This document shows, piece by piece, positions 49,011 through 59,737 of a stretch of 64,000 nucleotides of DNA. Positions within the stretch are counted from its first letter, which is position 1. The number at the start of each line of letters is the position of its first letter. This DNA comes from Dirofilaria immitis. Its lineage: Eukaryota > Nematoda > Chromadorea > Rhabditida > Onchocercidae. The stretch covers positions 3,304,001 through 3,368,000 of the forward strand of contig JAKNDB010000088.1 in assembly GCA_024305405.1 (NCBI GenBank), in the 5' to 3' direction. Both the position numbers and the translations under genes were made by a program. The notes below the pieces were generated by a model. That model was not told the DNA's origin. It saw only the letters and a list, made by a program, of their open reading frames with translations, and did no database searches.

Positions 49011-51691
49011 CTGATTAATTTTATCAATTTCAAAGTTCAATTGATCAAATTTTGTCAAACTTTCAAAATTTCATGATTGCACATGTTAGATGTTATTTTA
49101 GTATTAAAAATTAATTGTATGCGTGAAAGAGCAACTATAAAAGTATGAATTAACACGAATTTTAATCATTCAACAACAGTTATCAAATCTATGAATTCAC
49201 TTTTATAAAACATCTTTGATAGCGATATAAACGAGCTAACAAACTTACAACCATATAATATTCTGAATATTTGGACTATGAATGAATAGATAGAATGATG
49301 ATTGAAAGGGTAAGCTGATTCTTTTATAAAAATGATTGATGAGGTTCATCTATTCACTGCTGATCAATTAAAGAAGGTTGGATTGAAGTGGAAAGAAAAC
49401 CCTTATAAAATATCAAATTAAGAATCAAAAAATCAAAACTTTCCCTTTCTTTTCATTTACATTTTTATCAATTTGAAATTAGTTCCATTTTGTCAACTTT
49501 TCGATACAAAAATAGATTTTACTACTCAGTTTGAATTGTAAGGAAAAAATATAATTATACCGAGTTCTTCATTCTGATGATTCAATTTAAAAGTGATTTT
49601 TTCTGAAAACTTCAAAGCACGTTAATTTTCTAATATTTTTGAAATCAAATCTAATTTTGTTATTGCTTTTAATTGATCGAATTGGATTTGATTATAGTTA
49701 TTGAATAGCAAAAATTGTGTTTATAATCACCGATATCTAAATTTCGGTTAATATTGATATTCAAATAAACATTTCTGACTTCTCGTGATCGTAGAATATT
49801 TCGGTTTTTGCAGATCTATCAATGGAATCTGAGATTTTTGAATTATAAAAAGTTGAATGATGATTTTAATTGGTTAGGAAAAAATAAAGGAGAGCTGTGA
49901 AAATTTAGGAAACTGTTGCAGTGGTTCAAAATAAGAGAGTGGATAAAATTTACAATTTTAGAATGAACGAAATGATGAAATTTTGAAGGACAAATAGTTA
50001 AGATATGATTAATTTAAAGCGATAATAATTTGATATTTTTGTTGAATGTAAAGAAAAAAATTCATTAATGCTAACTTCATTAATGCATTTTTTTGCTTAG
50101 ATTGATTTAATTGTAGGAAAAATTGGAAATGAATCTTATTAATAACTGAGTACATTTTATTGAAATTAAATAATTTATCCGAAATTTTTTTAATTTTATT
50201 TATTTAATTGTTTTAAGAATTTTATCAATGAACTAAATTGGTTGCAAATGTAATTAAATTCTTAATTTGATTCATTGAAATGTGTTACAATGATCAAATT
50301 ATAAATCAACATTTATGTATAAATAAATGATTGACTAATTTTTCATTCTCACAGTATTGATATAAGAGAGATAAAAATAAAAACGGTATAAAATTTTAGC
50401 AATTTTCAACCTAAAAATAAAAATTACGAATATTTGTCTTCTAGCAACCATTTAAAAATATTTCAAAAGTATTAAAGTTTTTTAATATTAATTAGAGAAG
50501 ATTTGACACATAGACAGATAAAAAGGATATTATGTCAAATCTGAAAAACATAAGATTATATAAATGTTTCAAATAGATTTTAATTCATCGATATAAATTC
50601 AGATGCTTATATTCTCTCAATAAATGTAGAAATCTTTAAATAAAACAGAAAATGAACAAAAGAAATTTATCGAAGGTGTGAATTAGAACGACCGATAGTT
50701 GATTTGAATACTGTCATTCGCAAATCCCCGCCATAGGTGTATTAATGTCAAGACCGATCATTTGACAATTTCTTATCTTTACTAGTGTAAAAATGTCACT
50801 GATAATATATAGACGTTTTTAATCACTCAAAATCACTAAAAGATAGATTGAGAATATAAAAAGAATGTGTAAAATTCTTTCTAAGATCATGAAGAAGAGA
50901 GAGGATGAATGTTCCACTATATGTTTAAAATTATATTTCAATAAAAAAATGTAGGAGGAAGAAGTAATAGAATAATATGAATTAATCGATTTCATTAAAC
51001 ATTGATATCTATGCTCTTATAAAAGCAAATTATTACATTTGTAGTGGAAATAATAGCTATAAATATTATATTTTATTTTAATTCTTATTTCTTATAAAAT
51101 AAATTTAAAATTTCATTAAGGTAATTTAACATTAATTTTATGTTTTTATTTCATTTTCAATTTTAATTTTTTCTAAACTTTCAGCATTGTTTTATTTTTT
51201 TATATTAATAATTTGTTAAAAATGGTTGATGCATGCATCTTTTTTTAAATCAGTTCTTGCATAAAAATAAAATAAAAAGGAAAATGCCATGAAACGATAG
51301 ATAAAATGATTCATTGTACAGAATAGATAATTGAATATTTCTGAATAGAAAAATAATTTGTTAAAAAAATTAACGAATAAATTCTTTTGAGAAGTAATCC
51401 TCATGGAAGCTAATGTTGTCAAGCAAGAAAATTCATTTCAGATCAAAGATTAGTAAGAAAATTTATGCGCAAACAATAAAATACTTGAAGGATTTTATGA
51501 AATTATCATAATACGTGGATATTATTATCACTTATGTTTCAATTTAAATACAATATGGAAGATGTATTTGCATATTTGTTAATTTCAGGAATAGAAAGAT
51601 GAAAGTTCATCAACACTTGTTTAATTTTCAGATAATACCATTTATTCAGTATAGTTGACAAAAGGTCAAACGGAAAAGGTAAATGAATTAC
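49011..51691. other. AT-rich, no gene seen
   Basis: A tiny possible + exon near 50688-50737 (RPIVDLNTVIRKSPP followed by TAG/GTGTAT) is noted but too short to support. Confidence 0.4.
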
Positions 51692-51796
51692 CTCGTGCAC
51701 AACAGCTGGAGACAGGTGGAGTCGATATAAAACAAGTGCATTGAAGGCTGGCTTTGTGAAGTCAGAAACAAATTGCGATGCAAACAATGTATGCAT
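51692..51796 (-). CDS. Possible first coding exon
   Basis: ATG at 51796 follows an acceptor-like CGATGCAG by about 24 bases and the exon ends at a donor GAG/GTAATT after exactly 35 codons (MHTLFASQFVSDFTKPAFNA, ending SPAVVHE). No following exon found. Confidence 0.3.
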
Positions 51797-51799
51797 GCT

Positions 51800-53034
51800 A
51801 TTATTGTCCTTGAAGATTTACTGCATCGAATGAGATGTTAAATATATCTATCAGAAAGTGAAATCCAAAGATATAATCCATGAAACTATTCTGTAATTTA
51901 TTTCAAATAATAGTCTCGCAATGAGAGTTAACACTTTGAACTTTGACCTGGATTCGATGAGAGCAAATGATGTTATTAACTATTCAAGATGTCAATATAT
52001 TTCGAAATTTTATGAATAGAAGCAGTTCTAATTGAATTTCTATTTTGTTCTGCTATGATAATCGGAATTCGAACAATGAATGCATAACTGTGTAAGAGGT
52101 AATAAACAAATGATGCTGATTTATGACCGAATTTATGGGTAAAATTTGTTGTTTTAATAATTTCAATAAAAAATGTTAGCAAATTAATATTTGTAAAATT
52201 TTTCAAATTTATGAAATTCTATCTTTTCTAATTCAAAATGATAGATTTTTTAATCAAAATGCTAAATTAGTCCAAATAATTTCTTTCTTTTTTCTTGTTT
52301 TTTGTTTTTTCTGAACGATCATAAGAAATATTTATTGATTCCATAAATATGATTCTTTTTTTTTATAACGAAGATAACTAGAAGTATACTTTTTCATCAT
52401 TTCAATAATATTACTGATGTAATAATATCTTCTTGCAAGGTTACTCTTCAATATTCAAAAAATTGTTTCAGTCTTCAAAACTATCATAATTTATAAAAAC
52501 TAAGGCCTTTAAATGAGACTCGAAGACACGAAATTATCTCTCATTACACAGAAATTGATTGAAAAGGATAAAATAAAACAAATTATTTCTTCAACTTGGA
52601 AATTATTCAATTAAAAATTATTTTTCTTAAAATTTTAAGTGAAAGAAACAAACTGCACTAATGGTAATCAATAAAATCATTCTTAATTTAACATCTTAAA
52701 AGAAAGATAATTATTTGTCAGTCTATAAGTTGCTTGAATTATTAGTCAGCTTTTGCAAAATGCAATAAAGATTTAAATTACTATTTACATATCGTATCGT
52801 ATAATAGTACAAAATGGTCCTTTATTGATCAATTATTAATCCAACAGTTCAAAAATTCAATAAACTCATTGGAAATGCTTTTGTTTTTCTAAAAGTACCA
52901 TTTTCTTCGAGAAGGATGAATTGATGCGACGCGTAATGACTGAATCTCTAGAAATGCTTATTCAAGAAGTTTGACAGTATTCCCTCTTATTTGTTCTGTC
53001 TATTGTTAAGTTAGATTATTAAAATTCTATTCAG
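51800..53034. other. AT-rich, no gene seen
   Basis: A short + frame near 52906-52974 (KDELMRRVMTESLEMLIQEV then TGA) might be an exon belonging with 53035-53207, but the phases do not fit. Confidence 0.35.
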
Positions 53035-53207
53035 ATGAATATTATGGATACAAACAAAATTCGATACGTATAGCTAAAAATGAAGTAACAGTTGATGACG
53101 GTCAGTTAAAAGAAGTTCGTTGCTGTCAGATACTTCGGATTTATTACATTCTGAGATCAGAGTTCATTGAAATACAATCTCCTCAAGAATGGCAGAATAG
53201 AAATTAA
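53035..53207 (+). CDS. Candidate terminal exon of unknown gene
   Basis: Acceptor TTCTATTCAG opens a frame of 57 codons to TAA: EYYGYKQNSIRIAKNEVTVD, then DGQLKEVRCCQILRIYYILR, ending EIQSPQEWQNRN. Polar, with balanced amino acids and less AT-driven than neighbouring frames. No family recognised and no partner exon found. Confidence 0.45.
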
Positions 53208-54406
53208 CAAAATTTACAATGTGAGTTTGTTCAATTGTTTATTTTGATCTGTCATTTACTTTCCATCTTAAAAATAATAGTATGCTGAAAGATATAGAGA
53301 AATTTATATTATTTTTAATAAATGTTAAATTGAATTTGAATTTAATATAAAACTAATTTTTATTTTCATATAATCTAATTCTTTTAATTGATATAATAAT
53401 TTAACATAATTAAAATAAAGTAAAATTATAGTAATTAACTGACTCAAAGAAAAGTATGTAAAAAATTCCGAAAATGCTTCATAAATATTGATACAGTAAT
53501 CGAAGTTTTCTTAACTAAAGAAATTTTCGAGAAATGTAATATTGCAATATAACGATGAGAATAGTGTGAAGAAAAAGACGATAACTTCATTTTATAATCC
53601 TTATTTTATTATCCAATTGGATAAATGTCTGAAGATAATATGATGAATATGCAATAATAACATTCATTGCAACAGGTGTGAAGCGATCAATCAAAGAAAA
53701 GGCCAATAAATGTGAATATACTCAAAGGGCTGTAATTTTTGATGTTTATCAAAAGAAAATAAAAAAAATCGAATGCATTCTTAGTTCAGAAGATTGACAT
53801 GGACAGTGGGAAAGAATGGATATCAAAATAGATAAATAGTGTATAGTAGTGGACAGATAAACAGTTACGAATGGAAAAACAACGTGTTGTATCAAACTGT
53901 TCATAGGGATTTAATCATTATCATGATAGATTGATAGACGCAGTTGTCGAATAGAGAGATTAGGGCAGTACTTCAATCCTTTAATGTACACCCAGGAATA
54001 ATTAATTATTTAAAAGTGATCAAACAAGAGAAAGCAGGCCTTCTGGATTTGACATGAATCGAAAAGGCTACAGGAAATATATTCGAAGCGTTGATATGAA
54101 ATAAATTATTGATTCGGGAAATTTGTGGCTAAATCTACGATAAATCATAAATCATTTACTTAGCAAATTAAAAAAAATTATTTTCAAATTTTGATGTTCT
54201 AAATATAAATGATAAAATGCTATGCTTTTTATAAATATCAAAAACTATTAAAGATAACAAAAAAATCGGAAGTCGATTAATAATGCAATCCAAAAGAACA
54301 GCTAAACTATGACTGAAATAATAAAATTCCCATCCCTGTCCTTGAGGAATTGAATTCGAAATAATAAATATTTTTTTTTATACGATGAAAGTGGCAAGTC
54401 AGGACG

Positions 54407-54610
54407 TTAGCATAAATTCCCGACTCCATCACTATCGTTTGATCCCGTTATATTAGCTTTAATCGGATTACTGATATTCTTGTACAGCAGGGATTCCATG
54501 AATTCAGCTGCTTCTGTTTTTTCCAACAATAGCTTCAGGGAATTCCCTAATAAATAATCAGTGCATACATCACAGAATATTGTCCTTATTTCTAATCCTC
54601 CTTTAACGCC
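54407..54610 (-). CDS. Terminal exon of an unidentified gene
   Basis: Acceptor TTTCATACAG opens phase-0 coding for 67 residues to TAA: GVKGGLEIRTIFCDVCTDYL, then a helix LLEKTEAAEFMESLLYKN, then NPIKANITGSNDSDGVGNLC at the end. A CDVC pair, a final Cys and a glycosylation sequon (NIT) suggest a secreted or lumenal protein, perhaps saposin-like, but that is a guess. GC content is well above the surroundings. Upstream exons should lie to the right on the minus strand; none is secure. Confidence 0.55.
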   Translation of the reverse strand, partial: GVKGGLEIRTIFCDVCTDYLLGNSLKLLLEKTEAAEFMESLLYKNISNPIKANITGSNDSDGVGNLC

Positions 54611-54614
54611 CTGT

Positions 54615-57380
54615 ATGAAACTAAGAACTGGGAATTATCTCATATAATATCATTTCTAATGAATTCATAATATAGTAATAGGTGGAATAAAAAAATGAAA
54701 AGAAAAGAATACAAAAGAAGTGAAATAATTGACCTAAAATTCAGGTTAATTATAAAAACAACACTTTATTAATACAGACAAATTATTATTATAGAGAAAC
54801 AAAAGAGATCAAAAAATGATAATATTACTAAAAACTTCTATTGAAAACTGACCAAATAAATTTATTTTGTGATAGTTTGCTCAAAATAAGAAGTAATAAA
54901 GAAAGTATGGAAATTAATTGATAAAATTTACTTTTAAACACTTCATACTGAATGAAAGATTATAAAAGGCTCGAAACAAAAGATACGACAACAAGGCTTT
55001 TCTATTCGTATTGTTTTTCTTTTGAAACAATAAGGTATGAAAAAGTTTATCGATGAGTTTATTTTTTGTTAGTTGCATAAATAATCAAATTGTGAAACAT
55101 AAATATTTATTGATAAGTCGTTGCATTTAAAATTAATTATTTTCTCAAATTTGATTCTATCGAATTTAAATGTATTGTCTAAATGCAATTACTCTTTGAA
55201 TGATAGAAAAATTATTGTTTAGCAAAAGTTTCAAGATTGTAAGCTCTTGAACACAACATGAATTTGCCGCGCATTCAACTTAATGCATCCAACTTAAGGG
55301 AACTATATGATAGTTGTTATATTTAATGAAATGATAATTACTAATACAATCTAATGTATCGTATTCTATATGATTCTAATCTGATTATAGCAAAGAATTT
55401 GCGCCGTTTTAACCAAAGAATGCCACAATCAGTGATCCGAATCTGTAAATCTAACAACAAATAATCGTTGTGGTCGATCACTTATTCTAATCCTTCAGCT
55501 TTTCTTCTCACATATTCTGATATCATATCGCATATCGAAATAATGAAATAATTCAAACTATAAAAAGATGAATTTGATCAAAATTAAAAAAAAATTAATC
55601 GAATTGAAATTTAATTGAAAGATTACATTTATTATTTGTTAAATGACAACATTGTCATTTGAATATTGTTTATTGACGATAAATAATTTATCGTCAAGCA
55701 CAGATTTTAGATTTATGACTTTATTATGACTTCCTTTTATTGCAATCGTATTTTATGGTCTGCAGATATGCACTGTCTATAAGAGATTTAATTAAAAATT
55801 AAAATTTAAAGATTTCAATTCAATGAAGAATTTTTAGTACTAATATATATGATTTCTTTGCAATATTAAGTATTCAAATTTTAATTTTTATCATTTAAAG
55901 CAAAATTATTGTGTAATTCGAAATGTTCACTCTTTGCCAAAGCGATGAAATAACTATCTTTTTTTTCTTTAATTTACTCAAATGCAAATGAGACGAGTTT
56001 TTTTATTGCGGTGCCGATAAATAAAAATGGGTCAAAGGTTAAATGAGCGAAATAAAGGCATAAAAAAGACGTGAATAGAAAATATAAACATTTTAATTAG
56101 AAAACAATTTAACGAATTACCAATAAGTTTATCATTTTGAAGTAGAGAACAATTTTCAATCGAAATTACAAGCATTGCTTAGCAGTCCGTAAAACTAGAG
56201 CTATTCGTCAAAATGTTTACCAATTTAGACGTCCGATCGTAATCAATTATGCATTCGTCATTGTCAGCTTATTTACAATTGAAAAGTTGAAATCGGCGCA
56301 TGATTGGTTTGAGATATTTGAGATTTTTATATAAATAAAAATTTTGTAAGAGGGCTAAACATCCTATACATTTCATTTCCATCCTGTCACTCTTGTCATT
56401 TCTGCTAATTTCCAGAGCCATAACTTCAATTAATTAGTGATTTGGTACTATTTTTATATCCGCAATTTCCAAAAAAAAAAAAATCGATCGATAAAGATGA
56501 AACATAAAAACCAACTTTTTATAGATGGAAAGTGGAATTTATAATTTAAAAAATTATTTTTAGCACAAATTCATATCATAATTGATCGAAATGGAAATTC
56601 ACACAAATTGCTAATCAAATAGTGAATTGATAAACGAGAAACGAAGGAAGATATCTTAGAGAATAGATCTTTAACGATTCACTCGAAAATAATCGCCATA
56701 AAAAGTTTCCTAAAAGAAATAAGTGATCGAATTTTATTTTTGAAAAAACAAAAAAGAAATTCATTTCTAATGAATGGACAGGTAAAAGGTATTATGTATG
56801 AAAGTATGAAGAAATAGATGCATGTCACAACTATCACACTGTCTTAATGAATTCGAGAAATCAATCAATCGAATAATTATCTCCTCTATTTTTCCCTCTT
56901 TTCAATCTTTCTAAATTGTTCTGCAACAATGCAAAGCATGCCGATTATAGTTTTGTCATAATTGTCTGCTTATAGTACGAATTCTCTCGACGAGAGTAAT
57001 TATGCAAGCAATTATGGGGATTACTTAAAAACTGTATCACATCTGAAATATTAAATTGATTTTGTTATTAATTTTATGAAATGCTAATTTTATTATCTAA
57101 CATTTTAAAATTTGAGTGATAAAACAATTCTTTCATTTGTATTTTTCATCTTTCATTATGAGAAATAATTGCATACTTTTGTTGTATGTAATAAAATTGA
57201 ATAATCTGAATTTTAAGAAGATGAGGCAATAGAAGTAATTTTACAAATCCCTAAAATCAAAAAAAAAAAAAACATTATTCTAATCTATTTTATTTAATCA
57301 TCTAATATTAGAGAAGTGATCATTTCATGCAGTTTTTCAGTTTATTCAAATTCATCTTTTTAATTAAATTGCTAGATATG
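54615..57380. other. AT-rich, no secure gene
   Basis: A small GC-richer patch at about 55390-55500 has a short open frame on each strand (plus: RICAVLTKECHNQ after GATTATAG; minus: an alternative after TTTACAG) and may be exonic. Otherwise nothing. Confidence 0.35.
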
Positions 57381-57401
57381 GATGATGATGATGATGATGA
57401 T
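57381..57401. repeat. (GAT)7 trinucleotide repeat
   Basis: Seven consecutive GAT units. Confidence 0.95.
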
Positions 57402-57785
57402 AACATTAATAACATTTATTTTCAAACAAAAAATACATTTTTTGTGTAACAGTTGCGCAATGTAAAATTCATTTGCGTTTATCTATTTTGAAGTACCAAT
57501 TAAGGATAATCTTTTTTTCTTTTTTATTTATGCAATAGATACGCTATTTAAATAGAATGATAGCAATTAAAAATGGATAGTTATTTCTCATTCTATGCCT
57601 GGTTCTACTTACTTCCTCGAAAAATTCATTTTTAACTAAAACAGTCCTATTTAAAATCTTTAAAATTAAAAAAAAAAACTTAAAGCAGCAGTAAAATGTC
57701 TTTGTTGTATTTCTTCAAGTTTATCTTTAAATATTCAAAAAGACTATCGAGGAAAGAAAAAATTGTGTAAAAAGCCCAGGAACTG

Positions 57786-58293
57786 ATGAAAGCCAGAATA
57801 TTGCTTCTTGGTTCTTTTATATTAGTACTTGCGGGTAATTCTTGAATCATTGACACAAAAAAATAAGGCTTCGGAAAGGGATGAATCATGCAGAGTGTGC
57901 TATATGGAAAAATGGTTGGTGAAGTATTCTTATCACTAAAAATTACGAAAACTTTTGATGTTATACAATGTTGTTTATGTAAGAAATGGTGGTTAACCAA
58001 CATCGGGACCTGTTTCTACAAGAGTACTATTACTGACATTCCGCGATGTACTAATTGAATATCACCGCAGGTGGTATGTTGACAAACTGTATGTGACGAA
58101 CAGCTATTTTGCCTTAGTTGAAACAGAAGACAATTGGTACTGCAAAAAACAAAGTAGAAGAAGGAAGCAGGAAAAAAGAGATAAAATGAAATGGATAATA
58201 TTTATCAATGGCATACAACATCATTATTTCGATTATTTTCAATTATATCAGTTCATCATTCTCCTTGAAATTGCAATTGATTCTGCAGAGTGA
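57786..58293 (+). CDS. Candidate small gene(s): signal peptide followed by polar/Cys-containing exons
   Basis: At 57786 an ATG begins a textbook signal peptide (MKARILLLGSFILVLA) ending near a donor G/GTAATT; an acceptor-like GCCCAG lies just upstream. Downstream, + frames read ECAIWKNGW (from 57894), CCLCKKWWLTNIGTCFYKS (to a TGA near 58057) and, in another frame, TFRDVLIEYHRRWYVDKLYV then TNSYFALVETEDNWYCKK and a basic run QSRRRKQEKRDK, open to 58293. Splicing between them is unresolved, and the minus strand is also open for 107 codons (57680-58003). A secreted product is inferred from the leader only. Confidence 0.35.
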
Positions 58294-58503
58294 CATTTCA
58301 AATTTACTCGAGAATGATATCCCGATAAGGCGTTGACCTCAATGATGGGATGATATTACTATTTGTGAAATAATTTAATCAACTAAATCCGACCATTAAA
58401 TTGCTGCACGAAAACATATTGGATTGAAGTCTGTTTGAATGATTTCGACTTATTAGAAAATAATTTCCAATCATTTGACTCCAATATTTTCCTTCTGAAT
58501 CAT

Positions 58504-58695
58504 CTATCTTGCACTGCTAAGTCTAGAACTTAAAATTACTTGAAGTCTTCGTATGTCTGCATCACTCCGCTGATCCTTTAATCGTCTCGGGATAGTTCCA
58601 CTTAAATGATGTTTGCCAACACTCAACTTACTATTATCATCACCGTTTACTATCCTAATGAAGATTACACAGGACAATGGCATATGAATAAACAA
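58504..58695 (-). CDS. Candidate small secreted peptide precursor or terminal exon
   Basis: Minus-strand ORF of 63 residues. It begins MFIHMPLSCVIFIRIVNG, which could be a signal peptide, and continues DDNSKLSVGKHHLSGTIPRR, then LKDQRSDADIRRLQVILSSR and a LSSAR end. Two RR dibasic sites would release a peptide beginning LKDQRSDADI. This arrangement is neuropeptide-like, but no known family is recognised. It lies downstream of the TyrRS gene on the same strand, 1.0 kb away. Confidence 0.4.
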   Translation of the reverse strand: MFIHMPLSCVIFIRIVNGDDNSKLSVGKHHLSGTIPRRLKDQRSDADIRRLQVILSSRLSSAR

Positions 58696-58699
58696 AAAT

Positions 58700-59737
58700 T
58701 TCTACTCTTTTTTGTCCTCATAAAATATATTAGAAATCATTTTTAGCCATTTTAATTGCAGCTTAATTTAATAAAATCTTATCAGCAAATTAATTAAATA
58801 TTCAGAGAAATAATATGGAAATTTGAGGATACCTTGAAACCGCAGTTCACATTTCGGAAACAAAAAAACGAATAACGAATTATTTCTTGCATAAATACCA
58901 CAACATTTCAATTTATATTCAGATTTCATAAATTTTATGATCAAAGCATTAGGAAAAAAATAAAGATGATAAGCTAAAAAGAGAAAAGGAAAAAAGAAAC
59001 AAATATTCAGTTTTTATTATTGACAACAAAAGGAACAAGAAATAATAATTATTTTTATATAAATGGTACAAACACAAAAGCAAAATTAGGAAAACTATAT
59101 TTTTAGTAATAATTATATTTTTGCAACAATTGTATTATTGTATTTTTAACAATCATCATTTGTGTTAGTAGCTTTATTAATTAATAACAAAAGAAACAAA
59201 AATTAACAATAAAAACGAGAAATATAGGAAGATAATTATATTTTCCATTACATAATTATATTTTCTTTTATTTCTACAGACTCTGTTAAAAATGAGTGTT
59301 AACTTTTGCTAAGTGATCCATATTTTTTTCGCATGGTTTTTATTCAGAACTAAGATGCTTGTAAATTAAATCAGAATTACTGATTTCTGTCAACAATATC
59401 AAAACCATTAGTCATTATTTTAACTGAAATCATCTAAACTTAATTGATAGATTTTCCTACATTTCCTATTCATATCCATCAAAAAACGCTTCTCTTATTC
59501 CATCCAAATTTGTGTTTAATTCATTGCATAATTAAAGGAAAAAATGAGATTAAATCATCACAATCGTAAATAAATCCTATTTTTGGTAGTTTGATTCAAA
59601 ATCTTAAACGAAGCTAAGGATGAGTTCAAATAGATTTGTGCAAGTTTCTAGATAAAATCCAAAATAATAAAAACAAGATGATTATAAATGCTCTAGAATA
59701 TTATGAAAAAAATTTATAAGATCATGCACAAATAATA
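58700..59737. other. 3' flank of the TyrRS gene, no gene seen
   Basis: AT-rich, nothing supported. Confidence 0.5.

Noticed and set aside
57680..58003. 107-codon minus-strand ORF
   Set aside because: Phe/Ile/Ser/Lys-rich with no splice or motif support; the + strand has a better signal peptide. Not excluded entirely.
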